64,000 nucleotides of DNA from Rhodobacter sp. Har01 (GTDB lineage Bacteria; Pseudomonadota; Alphaproteobacteria; Rhodobacterales; Rhodobacteraceae), in contig NZ_JAJCTD010000005.1 in the NCBI RefSeq assembly GCF_020564565.1, positions 1 through 64,000 of the forward strand. Direction: 5' to 3'. This document shows positions 26,508-34,233 of the stretch, piece after piece. The notes beneath the pieces are model-generated. The model was not told the DNA's origin. It saw only the letters and a program-made list of their open reading frames with translations, and did no database searches. How positions within the stretch are numbered: the stretch's first letter is position 1; each line of letters opens with the position of its first letter. The position numbers were made by a program, and so were the translations under genes.

Positions 26508-26611
26508 TTTCGCATCTCCGGTGAATAGTGGACAAGGCCGAGGCCCACCGAACGGTCGCATCTACTCTTCTGGCCGATACTGACGCTGAAAATCTGGTTT
26601 GGAGTCTGGAC

Positions 26612-27679
26612 ATGCCGATATCACACGCCGTCTGGACGGTGGGACATGATCCGAGGGAAGTGCCACAAGGGCTCCTACCCTCGGAACAGCTTCTGGAGGC
26701 GATGATTGTGTCCCAGCCACGCATCCTCTCGTCGGAGTGGATGCTGATCGGCCGGCAGGTCGATACCGGTTACGGCGGACGACTCGACCTCTTGGCCATT
26801 GCGCCGGACGGATCTTTGATCCTGGTCGAGTTGAAGCGCGACCGCACCCCGCGCGAGGTGGTGGCGCAGGCGCTGGACTACGCATCGTGGGTCGAGAAAC
26901 AAGATGCCAATGACATCGCAGCGATCTACGGACGATTCCGTCCGGGCCACAACCTTTCTGCCGATTTTCGCGAGAGGTTCGGCCAGCCCCTCGACGAGGA
27001 AACACTGAACGACAGCCACCAGATCGTGATTGTCGCTGCCACCCTGGATGCGAGCAGCGAGCGCATCGTCAACTATCTGAACGATCGCGGACTGGCGATC
27101 AACGTTCTGTTCTTCCAGGTCTTTAACCACGGCGACCAACAGCTTCTCAGCCGGGCCTGGCTGATTGACCCCGGCGAAGTGCAGGTCCACGTTGCGAATT
27201 CCGGCATCCGCGGCGAGAAAGAACCCTGGAACGGCGAATATTACGTCAGCTTCGGTGAATCGCAGAGTCGGCTGTGGGAGGAGGCAACGAGATTTGGCTT
27301 CGTCTCTGGAGGCGGCGGGTCATGGTATAGCAATTCGCTGCGCATGCTCTCGCCAGGAGATCGCATCTGGGTGAAAATCCCGGGCGAAGGATTTGTCGGC
27401 GTAGGCAGCGTCACGGGCGCACGCATCGCTGCAAGGGAGTTCACTATCGGTGAACGTCCAGCTCTGGAAACCTTGAAAGGCGACTATCATCGCGCGTTAA
27501 TCGACGACCCTGAAAAGGCAGAATACTTTGTTCCAGTTGAGTGGGATATTACGGTCCCACGCGAGAAAGCCGTGCAAGAGGTTGGCATGTTCGGGAACCA
27601 AAACACGGTCTGCAAACCCGTCACGCCGAAATGGCGCACGACCGTCGAACGGCTGAAGGAGGTTTTCGGCGTTCGGTGA
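26612..27679 (+). CDS. NucS/DUF91-like PD-(D/E)xK nuclease
   Basis: 355 residues from the ATG at 26612, chosen for the GGAG seven bases upstream and because MPISHAVWTVG suits the family start; a GTG at 26528 is an alternative. The catalytic core is GGRLDLLAIAPDG then LILVELKRD, a D...ExK site of the NucS-like family, preceded by LSSEWMLIGRQVD and followed by AQALDYASWV. The C-terminal 180 residues are mixed alpha/beta with no known domain. It follows the HEPN-like gene on the same strand after about 100 bases, so it belongs to the extended RM locus. A DNA endonuclease role is likely; the substrate is unknown. Confidence 0.8.
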   Translation: MPISHAVWTVGHDPREVPQGLLPSEQLLEAMIVSQPRILSSEWMLIGRQVDTGYGGRLDLLAIAPDGSLILVELKRDRTPREVVAQALDYASWVEKQDANDIAAIYGRFRPGHNLSADFRERFGQPLDEETLNDSHQIVIVAATLDASSERIVNYLNDRGLAINVLFFQVFNHGDQQLLSRAWLIDPGEVQVHVANSGIRGEKEPWNGEYYVSFGESQSRLWEEATRFGFVSGGGGSWYSNSLRMLSPGDRIWVKIPGEGFVGVGSVTGARIAAREFTIGERPALETLKGDYHRALIDDPEKAEYFVPVEWDITVPREKAVQEVGMFGNQNTVCKPVTPKWRTTVERLKEVFGVR

Positions 27680-27750
27680 GGATTGAACCTTCCAACCGAC
27701 GTGGTCGGTTACATTAGGGCAAGAGAAGAAGCGCTTCATCCTGGGGATCA

Positions 27751-27793
27751 CGGGACCGCGGGACCGGTGGGACTAAGACTGGTCCCACCGGTC
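27751..27793. repeat. GGGACC direct repeats and 12-base perfect palindrome
   Basis: GACCGGTGGGAC (27762-27773) and GTCCCACCGGTC (27782-27793) pair perfectly across eight bases, preceded by further GGGACC units at 27753 and 27760. They lie between converging genes, so they could terminate both, but there is no T run. The same motif forms a palindrome at 31886-31917 on the other side of the DUF927-Rep-regulator block. Confidence 0.65.
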
Positions 27794-27799
27794 ACCCGC

Positions 27800-29581
27800 C
27801 TATTCTGACTTGAACGCCATGACGCGCCGACGGTGCACTGTGTAGAGCCTCGGACGGCCGGGGATCGCGTGCGGGGCCTTGCGCATCTGGCGACCGCCAT
27901 CACCCGGCAAGAGCATGTCGAGGCCCAACATGGCCTTCGCGGCGGCGGTCGTCATAGGATCAGGGAAAAGGAGCAGCCAGGTCTCCGGCTTCAAGTAGAC
28001 ATGGCCGTCGTCCTTCCAGCCCGGCCCGCCCCCGACGGGTTCGTCCTTCCCAATATCCGTCAACTCATGGATGCGGGTCGCGAGGAAGTTCTGCATCGGC
28101 TGGATGACCTTCGAGATCTGGTCGATCCTGTCTCCGAACTGCCGGTCGTGCCAGTCCCGGAAGGCGCCGAGCGCTGCAGACCGTGCCTCACCCTTTTCCC
28201 AGCCCGTCAGTTTCATCATGGTGGCAAGCTCTCCGGCGAGTGCCAGGAGGCCGAACCGCTGCGCAACGCGATGCGAGATGCCGTCCGGCTCACGTGCAAG
28301 GGAACTTACCGCTTTGGCGCCAAAATTCCTGATATAGCGCGTCCCGATTTCCGAAATATGGTCCTTGCTCGCGACGAGCATTCTGATGAACTCGTGACCG
28401 ACGGCGCCGTGACTGATCTGGGTAGCTGCCTTGATGCTGTCGGCAAACTCTGCTGCACACGCTGCACCATGAAGATCATCAAAGACGCCATGGGCACGGC
28501 CGTCAGCTTCGATGTCGATAAGCCGCACCTCCTGGCCCGCCATGGCCGTGAGCTTGGCTTCCTTCAGCTTTTCTTCGACGCTCATTTCGCCGGAAGAGAT
28601 CAGGGCGAGCCGCCAGCGACCGGTGTCCTTCAGGACGGCGTCCGTGTTCATCCGCGCCTTGCCGGTCCCGTTCGCCAACATGTAGATGGCCTCATGAAGC
28701 GCGCGCGGTGCGATCTCGCCGATCTCGTCAACGGCGAGAAGCATGTCGTTCATGCCGACGGCGACTCCTTCGAGGCCGTTGCTGGTTGCCCGCCACTGAT
28801 GGATCAGTTCACGGCTGCCCCATACCGAGGCTGCAAGGTGCATGAGGGTGGTCTTCCCCGAAGAAGAAGAGCCCCGGAAGTGCAGTCCACCCCCAGACAT
28901 CCCGGTAAGGGCCAGGAGAGGCCCGGAGAAGGCCAGAGAGGCTGCCAGGAGCATCATGTGGTTGCCACGGCACTTCTCACCCAGTTCCGACCGCCAGCTC
29001 TCCAGCGAGCCGCTGACACGCAGGGACTGCGTCGACGCAGCGCCGGAGCCAAGCATCGGAAAAACGTTCCGCGCCCCGATCACATCGTTACCGATCACGA
29101 AGGTGGCCGGACCATCCGGCACCCAGCCCATGCGCGTGACCGAGGTCATCTGCGACTGGGGCTTCCAGTGCCGAAGGAGAGCAAGAAGGCGTTCCTTCGA
29201 CTTCTTGTCACGCCCAAGCTCAAGTCCATGGTCCAGCAGCTGCCCGAGGATATCAGAGCTCCTGCAACCCAGGTCTCGATTGAGCACCGGGACATCGTGC
29301 CACTGCCCATCCCGGGAACGCACGGCGACAACCTTGCCCCATCCCTTCCCGGCAGTATCCGAGAACGAGGCATCGACGCGAAGAGGCGTGCAGACGAACA
29401 CGGGCGCCGCACTGTCGTTCTCGGGCATCTCGTAGATGCCATCGTCGAACAGGGCGAAGCCTTCAGGGATGGACGAGACCGGGACAGGGATCGGAAGGGT
29501 GGCAGCAGGTGCGGGAACGGCAGCAGCAGGGACCGCCGGCGTGTTGTCCGTTTCTTCGGGAGAGGAAACCAGGTCTTTCAT
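27800..29581 (-). CDS. DUF927-domain ATPase (replicative helicase-like, mobile element)
   Basis: 593 residues. A Pro/Ala-rich linker (15-40) precedes a DUF927 domain: MGWVPDGPATFVIG, Walker A FRGSSSSGKTTLMHLA (GSSSSGKTT, about 237-245), Walker B LLAVDEIGEI, and LANGTGKARM. DUF927 proteins are P-loop ATPases annotated as inferred helicases and are typical of phages and integrated elements. The gene lies directly downstream of the HUH Rep-like gene on the same strand, so helicase and initiator would form an autonomous replication module of the element. The C-terminal 130 residues are basic and unrecognised. Confidence 0.82.
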   Translation of the reverse strand: MKDLVSSPEETDNTPAVPAAAVPAPAATLPIPVPVSSIPEGFALFDDGIYEMPENDSAAPVFVCTPLRVDASFSDTAGKGWGKVVAVRSRDGQWHDVPVLNRDLGCRSSDILGQLLDHGLELGRDKKSKERLLALLRHWKPQSQMTSVTRMGWVPDGPATFVIGNDVIGARNVFPMLGSGAASTQSLRVSGSLESWRSELGEKCRGNHMMLLAASLAFSGPLLALTGMSGGGLHFRGSSSSGKTTLMHLAASVWGSRELIHQWRATSNGLEGVAVGMNDMLLAVDEIGEIAPRALHEAIYMLANGTGKARMNTDAVLKDTGRWRLALISSGEMSVEEKLKEAKLTAMAGQEVRLIDIEADGRAHGVFDDLHGAACAAEFADSIKAATQISHGAVGHEFIRMLVASKDHISEIGTRYIRNFGAKAVSSLAREPDGISHRVAQRFGLLALAGELATMMKLTGWEKGEARSAALGAFRDWHDRQFGDRIDQISKVIQPMQNFLATRIHELTDIGKDEPVGGGPGWKDDGHVYLKPETWLLLFPDPMTTAAAKAMLGLDMLLPGDGGRQMRKAPHAIPGRPRLYTVHRRRVMAFKSE

Positions 29582-29706
29582 GTTGAACTCCTTGAGGGTT
29601 TCTTGCCGGATTTCGGCAAGGTTGGGTTGGTCACGGCCGAAGCGACCGTGGTGGTGAGTTGCGGGTGATGGGAATTCGAATCGACCGGACTCGGTGTCCG
29701 GAAGGA

Positions 29707-30321
29707 TCAGCTGCCGGTGGATGCCGGTGAGATGTTGTTGTTTGCCGCCTGCAGTTTCCGGGCGCGGACAGCCTCGTAGTGGTCACGCACCAACCGGGTC
29801 ATCGAATGAGAGACCCACCAGAGCCTGCGATCATCGGCAAGTGACAGCAGCTTCTGCGTGAAACCCTTGTCCTTCAACAGGTAGTTCGACCACCCATCCG
29901 GCGCGAAAATTTCCTTCGCAAAGAACTGACGGGATCCGGAACGACCGGGGACGTATCCGACCGCCCTGCGCATCGCTTTCTGGATTGCCTGTTCCGGAAC
30001 ACCATTCGCGATAAAGGCGCCATGCAGATGCGGACGTCTGTCACCCTTGGTAGCCTCGAGAACCAGGAGGATCGGCAACCGATGAAGATCAAGCTTCTTC
30101 AGTTCAGCGTGCGTCCTCTTTCCGACCTGACGCATCGGCGCTTCGTTACCCATGAGGTAATTCGCGAAGTCCGGTGAGAGGTTCAGCGTGACCGCACGCC
30201 CGCGATTCTGATGTGCCAGACGCACGATCTCGCGGTTCTTCTCCGTCTTGGTCAGCTTGCTCCAGGGGCTGAAGGAGAGCGAGTGCTTCGGCGAGATCTC
30301 AACATTCATCGTCTTTGTCAT
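29707..30321 (-). CDS. HUH-motif Rep-like replication initiator
   Basis: 204 residues from the ATG at 30321, with an internal ATG at 30309. RRPHLHGAFIANG carries an HxH with hydrophobic centre (HUH metal site), placed after a hydrophobic strand ILLVLEATKG as in rolling-circle Rep and satellite-phage Rep proteins. A tyrosine in WSNYLLKDKG (YxxK) is a candidate nucleophile. It is shorter than most plasmid Rep proteins and lacks its own helicase domain, which the adjacent DUF927 ATPase would supply. It would nick at a nearby origin, perhaps in the gene-free stretches on either side. A relaxase-like role is the alternative. Confidence 0.6.
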   Translation of the reverse strand: MTKTMNVEISPKHSLSFSPWSKLTKTEKNREIVRLAHQNRGRAVTLNLSPDFANYLMGNEAPMRQVGKRTHAELKKLDLHRLPILLVLEATKGDRRPHLHGAFIANGVPEQAIQKAMRRAVGYVPGRSGSRQFFAKEIFAPDGWSNYLLKDKGFTQKLLSLADDRRLWWVSHSMTRLVRDHYEAVRARKLQAANNNISPASTGS

Positions 30322-30694
30322 GATGGTTTTCCATGGTGTGCTGTTGCTTTCGTTTGAGGGAGTGGTCGTGGTGGTTGGTGTGGTGAGAGGGTCAGAGGCG
30401 TGGAGAGCTGGAGAGCTAAGGGGCTAGAGAAAGAACGAGGAAGAGGAACATGAGGAACAGGGAACACTGGACAACGTCACGGCATGAGCCTTCCCGGCCC
30501 TGAAAACGCTGGGCTTTCAGGTCACTTCCGGAGGGTGGTTTTTTGGACATTTCTTGCCGGTCGGGCCAGAGAGCTGGCCCGTCAATTCCGGCTGGGTGGG
30601 AACTCGATCAGTCTGTCAGGGTTCGGCGGACCGCTGGATCAGATGGACTGCGAGGTTGGCTGGAAGGCTCCGCGGCTGCGGGCTGATCTGGGGC
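30322..30694. other. Gene-free stretch upstream of the Rep-like gene
   Basis: About 370 bases without a credible gene. The plus strand from 30350 to 30470 is strongly purine-rich (GGTGTGGTGAGAGGG and similar), so the two strands are asymmetric. It is a candidate promoter or origin region for the Rep-DUF927 pair; no clear iteron seen. Confidence 0.35.
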
Positions 30695-31666
30695 TCAATC
30701 CGTGATCTGCCTGTTCTGCGCCAACTCGACGCTGATGAGGTGGCGCACCGCTTTTGCAACGAAATCCGGCTCGGAGACTCGCAGTTCTCTTGCCAGGTTG
30801 CGCAGTGCCACCACATCGATGTTCGCCACCGCGCCGGTCACGACACTTTCAATCCACGCGGGCGACGTCCCGATCGAGCTTGCAAGCACATCAGCATTCT
30901 TCCCACTGGCAACCACGGCCTTCTGCAAAGCCTGGTCAAAGGTGAGGTCAGGGCTGGCGAGAATGTCGGTGATGGCAATGTCTGAGGAGTCCTTCATCGC
31001 CACACGGTTCGGCACGAAACCACGTCGCCGAGACAGCCAGCGCAACGCTTCGGCGCAGCTCAACTTGGCACTCTTATCGTCGTCGCGACGCCCGGTGTCG
31101 CCCTGGGCTGCAACCACGTCGAGCTTGAAGCCCTCCTTGCTGAGAGAGGTCCGCACAGCCGGGATCGTCATGTTCGAAAGAAGCGACAGTGCTCGAACCG
31201 ATAATCCCCAGTCGTATTCCTCGTTGTAAAGGTCCCAACGGGCGATAAAGGTCTCGAACATCCGGCGCAGCGGAAAGTCGTTTATACTGCTCAGTGGCGA
31301 TGGCTCGCCGTCCTCGTCCGACTGCGGAAACCCACCGACCAAGGCGCACTCGACGCAGTGGTAGTCTTCGTAGTTTGCAGCTTCGCAACCATCCAGTTGA
31401 TATGCATAGGCGAAAGCATTGCGCGCCAAGCGATGCAGATAGTGGCGATGCAACGGGATGGACTGCAACACTTCCTCCAACCAGCCCGCTTTCCGATCAG
31501 GATCATAGTTGTCCAGCAGATCGGGATCGATGCCGAGATAGAGTTCTCCGAGCTTCTCAGAACTTGGGCCGAAAAGCCGCAGGATCGACAGCTGACAGAG
31601 GATCGCTTTGCGCACCTGATCCTCGATTTCTTCCCAGGTGTAGGGGGCGGAGTTTGATCTGTTCAT
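30695..31666 (-). CDS. Unknown protein with possible C-terminal HTH, likely element regulator
   Basis: 323 residues. The N-terminal 130 residues are helical with a Cys pair in YEDYHCVECALVG. The middle contains WDLYNEEYDWGLSVRALSLLSNM, followed by a small RRDDDKSAKLSCAEALRWL segment. The C-terminus (about 235-315) could be a divergent XRE-like bundle: FDQALQKAVVASGKNADVLASSIG then WIESVVTG then LRNLARELRVSE. The palindrome 17 bases upstream of its start would suit autoregulation. It sits upstream of and co-directional with the Rep and DUF927 genes, so it may control the element's replication genes. Not a family I can name. Confidence 0.5.
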   Translation of the reverse strand: MNRSNSAPYTWEEIEDQVRKAILCQLSILRLFGPSSEKLGELYLGIDPDLLDNYDPDRKAGWLEEVLQSIPLHRHYLHRLARNAFAYAYQLDGCEAANYEDYHCVECALVGGFPQSDEDGEPSPLSSINDFPLRRMFETFIARWDLYNEEYDWGLSVRALSLLSNMTIPAVRTSLSKEGFKLDVVAAQGDTGRRDDDKSAKLSCAEALRWLSRRRGFVPNRVAMKDSSDIAITDILASPDLTFDQALQKAVVASGKNADVLASSIGTSPAWIESVVTGAVANIDVVALRNLARELRVSEPDFVAKAVRHLISVELAQNRQITD

Positions 31667-31682
31667 CGGCGCTACCTTCGCT

Positions 31683-31721
31683 CCAATCGTGATGCTGATG
31701 ATATACTGCCATCATGATTGG
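31683..31721. promoter_or_regulatory. Palindromic operator candidate upstream of the 323-residue regulator
   Basis: CCAATCGTGATG (31683-31694) and CATCATGATTGG (31710-31721) pair at 11 of 12 positions around an AT-rich centre containing TATACT. It ends 17 bases before the start codon at 31666, so it probably overlaps the promoter. Confidence 0.5.
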
Positions 31722-31885
31722 ACTGCAATAGTGATCTCGCTATGATAGCAACATTTCCATATCTCCCCGGAAGGGAGGAGGCGGTAGCGACCCCGGAAGC
31801 GTCCGAAAGCCCACAAATGCTCATCGCAGCTGACGATGACTTGGCCCGAAGCGACTGGTTGGCTGGCTCGCCCCACCTTGCAGCT

Positions 31886-31917
31886 GGTCCCACCGGTCCC
31901 ACTGGGACCGTGGGACC
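31886..31917. repeat. GGTCCCAC / GTGGGACC nested palindrome
   Basis: GGTCCCACCGGTCCC, centre ACT, then GGGACCG-TGGGACC pair over 14 of 15 positions with one base missing in the right arm. The motif is the one found in the palindrome at 27762-27793, so the DUF927-Rep-regulator block is bracketed by matching elements. The surrounding stretch 31722-31987 has no gene. Confidence 0.65.
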
Positions 31918-31987
31918 AAGGGACAACAGGATGGATATCAAGAGTGCTTGCACGCCTCAGGCAGGCCACCAGCGCAAGCGCCGGGAA

Positions 31988-33187
31988 TCATCCCGGTGGA
32001 GCATCGGTGAACAGGTTGGGGAACAGCCGCTCGCGGTAGTCCAAGGGGAAGGCGAGTCGCACAGGGGTCTTGGGGCTGTCGGAGGTCAGGAACCCTGCCC
32101 TCACCAGGTCGCCCAAGGTCTTGCGCGCCGTGACGGCCGAGACCTTCAGCACGATCGCGGCATCCCCCCGTTCCATCCGGCCAAACTTCAGCACGGCCGA
32201 AATCAGGTCGGGTGCGCGCCTGTCGCCGGTCACATCGGCGACGAGCCGGCGATAGCGGTCCTCGAGGCCGGCAACGTCGAACAGTCGGCTGGAAAAGGTT
32301 ATCTGGTCCAGCATGACCTCCATGAACCAGCGCGTGAAGGTCTCGAGCGCAGCCTCGGACAGGTTTCCCCGACCATCCCGATCGCCGCGCCGGGGACTGT
32401 CAGCCATGTCCATCATCCGCATATATTCGCCACTGTCCTTGAGCCCTCGCGCGAGGCCGCGTGACACGGACCACAGCCCATGCCCGCCGATCCCGGCCTG
32501 CAGTGCCATGGCATGGGACATCAGGCGGCTGACCCTGCCGTTGCCGTCCGGGAAGGGGTGGATGTAGTTCAGCCGGTGGTGTGCCGCAGCAATCGCAATG
32601 ATGCGGCCACTCGGCGACGCTTCGGCCGACCGGAACCGCATTGCGAAATGATCAAGGAACGCGGCAACCCGATGAGAGGAGGGCGGTTGGTGCCGTCCGA
32701 CCGCGACCTCGTGATCGCCTTCGCCCCGAAATCGTCCGGGGATGATCGCTGCTGTCGTCCCATCGGGATAGGTCACAAAGCGGAATTCGGGTGGCATCTC
32801 GCTGTAGAACGCCTGGTGCACCCAGGCGAGGAACGCCGGATCCGTTGCCGAACCCAGCCGACCTTCCCTGAAGCGTCGGTCGATCTCGCGCTGGACGATC
32901 ACGTGTGCCCGCGCCTCCAACGCCAGTGGGCGGGTTTCCTCGGCGAGTTCGGCGCCCGCTAGGGCAGCTTCAATGTCCCTCGGACGGGTGTTGTGACCCT
33001 CGATCAGGTTCGAGTAGTAGCAGTTCATCATCCGGACGAGGTCAGCCAACTCGGCCGCGCTGTCAGGATGCAGCCCGCGGCCCAACTGGTCCGCCGCGCG
33101 CATCAGTTCGACGGCCAGATCGGCCAGGACCGCAGGAACCCGTTCTTCGAACAGGCAAGGTTCGATCCGTCCGGGAGTCTCGATCAT
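31988..33187 (-). CDS. Fic-family protein (putative AMP-transferase) with self-inhibitory helix and wHTH
   Basis: 399 residues from the ATG at 33187; the longer open frame upstream has non-protein composition. The inhibitory motif is near residue 60: YYSNLIEGHNT fits (S/T)xxxE(G/N). The Fic core reads HPFPDGNGRVSR at about 215, complete for catalysis, with the flap before it in the FVTYPDGTTAAIIPG segment. The C-terminus is winged-helix-like (VLKVSAVTARKTLGDLVRAGFL). Fic enzymes AMPylate or otherwise modify target hydroxyls; those with this inhibitory helix are normally held off. In an island it could act as a toxin or regulator. Confidence 0.87.
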   Translation of the reverse strand: MIETPGRIEPCLFEERVPAVLADLAVELMRAADQLGRGLHPDSAAELADLVRMMNCYYSNLIEGHNTRPRDIEAALAGAELAEETRPLALEARAHVIVQREIDRRFREGRLGSATDPAFLAWVHQAFYSEMPPEFRFVTYPDGTTAAIIPGRFRGEGDHEVAVGRHQPPSSHRVAAFLDHFAMRFRSAEASPSGRIIAIAAAHHRLNYIHPFPDGNGRVSRLMSHAMALQAGIGGHGLWSVSRGLARGLKDSGEYMRMMDMADSPRRGDRDGRGNLSEAALETFTRWFMEVMLDQITFSSRLFDVAGLEDRYRRLVADVTGDRRAPDLISAVLKFGRMERGDAAIVLKVSAVTARKTLGDLVRAGFLTSDSPKTPVRLAFPLDYRERLFPNLFTDAPPG

Positions 33188-33489
33188 TCTGTCGATCCTG
33201 GTTCCACCTCTTCCCCCTAACATATATGGGAAATTTGTGCATCTGGATAGATTTCTGTCGATCTTTGCTGTCGATCTTCGGTTTCGATGGGGCCGAGCGG
33301 GCACAGTTGTCGAAAGTCTCAACCACTCGGCAATGCGCACCGTCGAGGGCTGGTCTACCTCTCCAGAATCGCGACCTGGTCCATGCGCACCCCAGCAAGA
33401 AGGCCCTCTGCACACCCTTGACGCGGGGACTTCGGCGCAGTATGTGATTGTTATCGTCACATTCACCATCACGCAGCGAGGCCCCGAAG
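33188..33489. other. Divergent intergenic region between Fic and the 173-residue protein
   Basis: About 300 bases. An AT-rich patch at 33220-33270 (ACATATATGGGAAATTTG) is the likely Fic promoter. No gene supported. Confidence 0.4.
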
Positions 33490-34011
33490 ATGGCAATGAC
33501 CGCAGCCGAGCGCAAACGCCTTCAGGTCGAACGCGACCGAGCCCGAGCCAAACGGCAGCTTGACCTGGTCTATGTTCTGCCCCGCCCGCCGTTCGGCACC
33601 TGGCTTGACGACGATGATCGGGCGTCAGCCGTCGATCATCTTGCGATCTGCTACGATGGCATGAACCGTGAACCCCCGAACTTCCAAGATGACAATGACC
33701 CCGTCTCGGCCTCGGGGCACTTCGAGTTCCCGTCGACCGAAGACGGAGAGCCGAGTTACCGCGGCGCACTCGGGCGTGCCGAACTGGAAGTGGACTTGCT
33801 GATCGAGGCCGCGAAGACCCTCGCCGACCTCATCAACGACTACAAGCGAGAGGTCATTGCCGATCGTATTCGGCAGATCGAACTCCACGACCTCGACGAA
33901 TCAGATACGCGCAAGGAACGGCTGAAGGAGATCGTCGAGCTGAACAAGGCGCTTGAACGGCTGGACAGGTCTGTGCGGGCCGAACTGCCCCAGTGGCAGC
34001 TTCGAGGCTGA
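33490..34011 (+). CDS. Unknown acidic protein beside the integrase
   Basis: 173 residues from the ATG at 33490; the frame is open upstream but not protein-like. The N-terminus is basic and helical (AAERKRLQVERDRARAK), followed by VYVLPRPPFGTWLDDDDR and an acidic helical C-terminal half ending in a charged coil (KERLKEIVELNKALERLDR). No known motif. It forms a rightward pair with the 66-residue gene downstream. It could be a DNA-binding accessory of the element, but I cannot assign a function. Confidence 0.6.
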   Translation: MAMTAAERKRLQVERDRARAKRQLDLVYVLPRPPFGTWLDDDDRASAVDHLAICYDGMNREPPNFQDDNDPVSASGHFEFPSTEDGEPSYRGALGRAELEVDLLIEAAKTLADLINDYKREVIADRIRQIELHDLDESDTRKERLKEIVELNKALERLDRSVRAELPQWQLRG

Positions 34012-34032
34012 TAGCGTCGAGATCCCAAGAGC

Positions 34033-34233
34033 ATGGAATGCACTCTTCCCCTTGAAGCCGAGCGCGACCGTCTCGAGATCGCCCTGGGCGTTCTCGCGGC
34101 GCTCGTCGCGAAGGACACAGCATTCCTGCCCTTCTTCCAGCACATCGAAGAGGAGTTGAACCGGATGAACGCGAGCACTTCAGCCCTGGATCGCGCCCGG
34201 CAGATCGCGGCTCGTCAAAGGGCGATGCGCTGA
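34033..34233 (+). CDS. Small helical protein of unknown function
   Basis: 66 residues, starting 22 bases after the 173-residue gene and ending 19 bases inside the convergent integrase gene. The text is helical and charged (LPLEAERDRLEIALGVLAALV, RARQIAARQRAMR). Gene-sized and in operon context, but with no homology that I recognise. Confidence 0.5.
   Translation: MECTLPLEAERDRLEIALGVLAALVAKDTAFLPFFQHIEEELNRMNASTSALDRARQIAARQRAMR

Noticed and set aside
31988..33769. Fic gene starting at 33769
   Set aside because: The first 194 codons are not protein-like and overlap the divergent gene; the ATG at 33187 suits Fic length.
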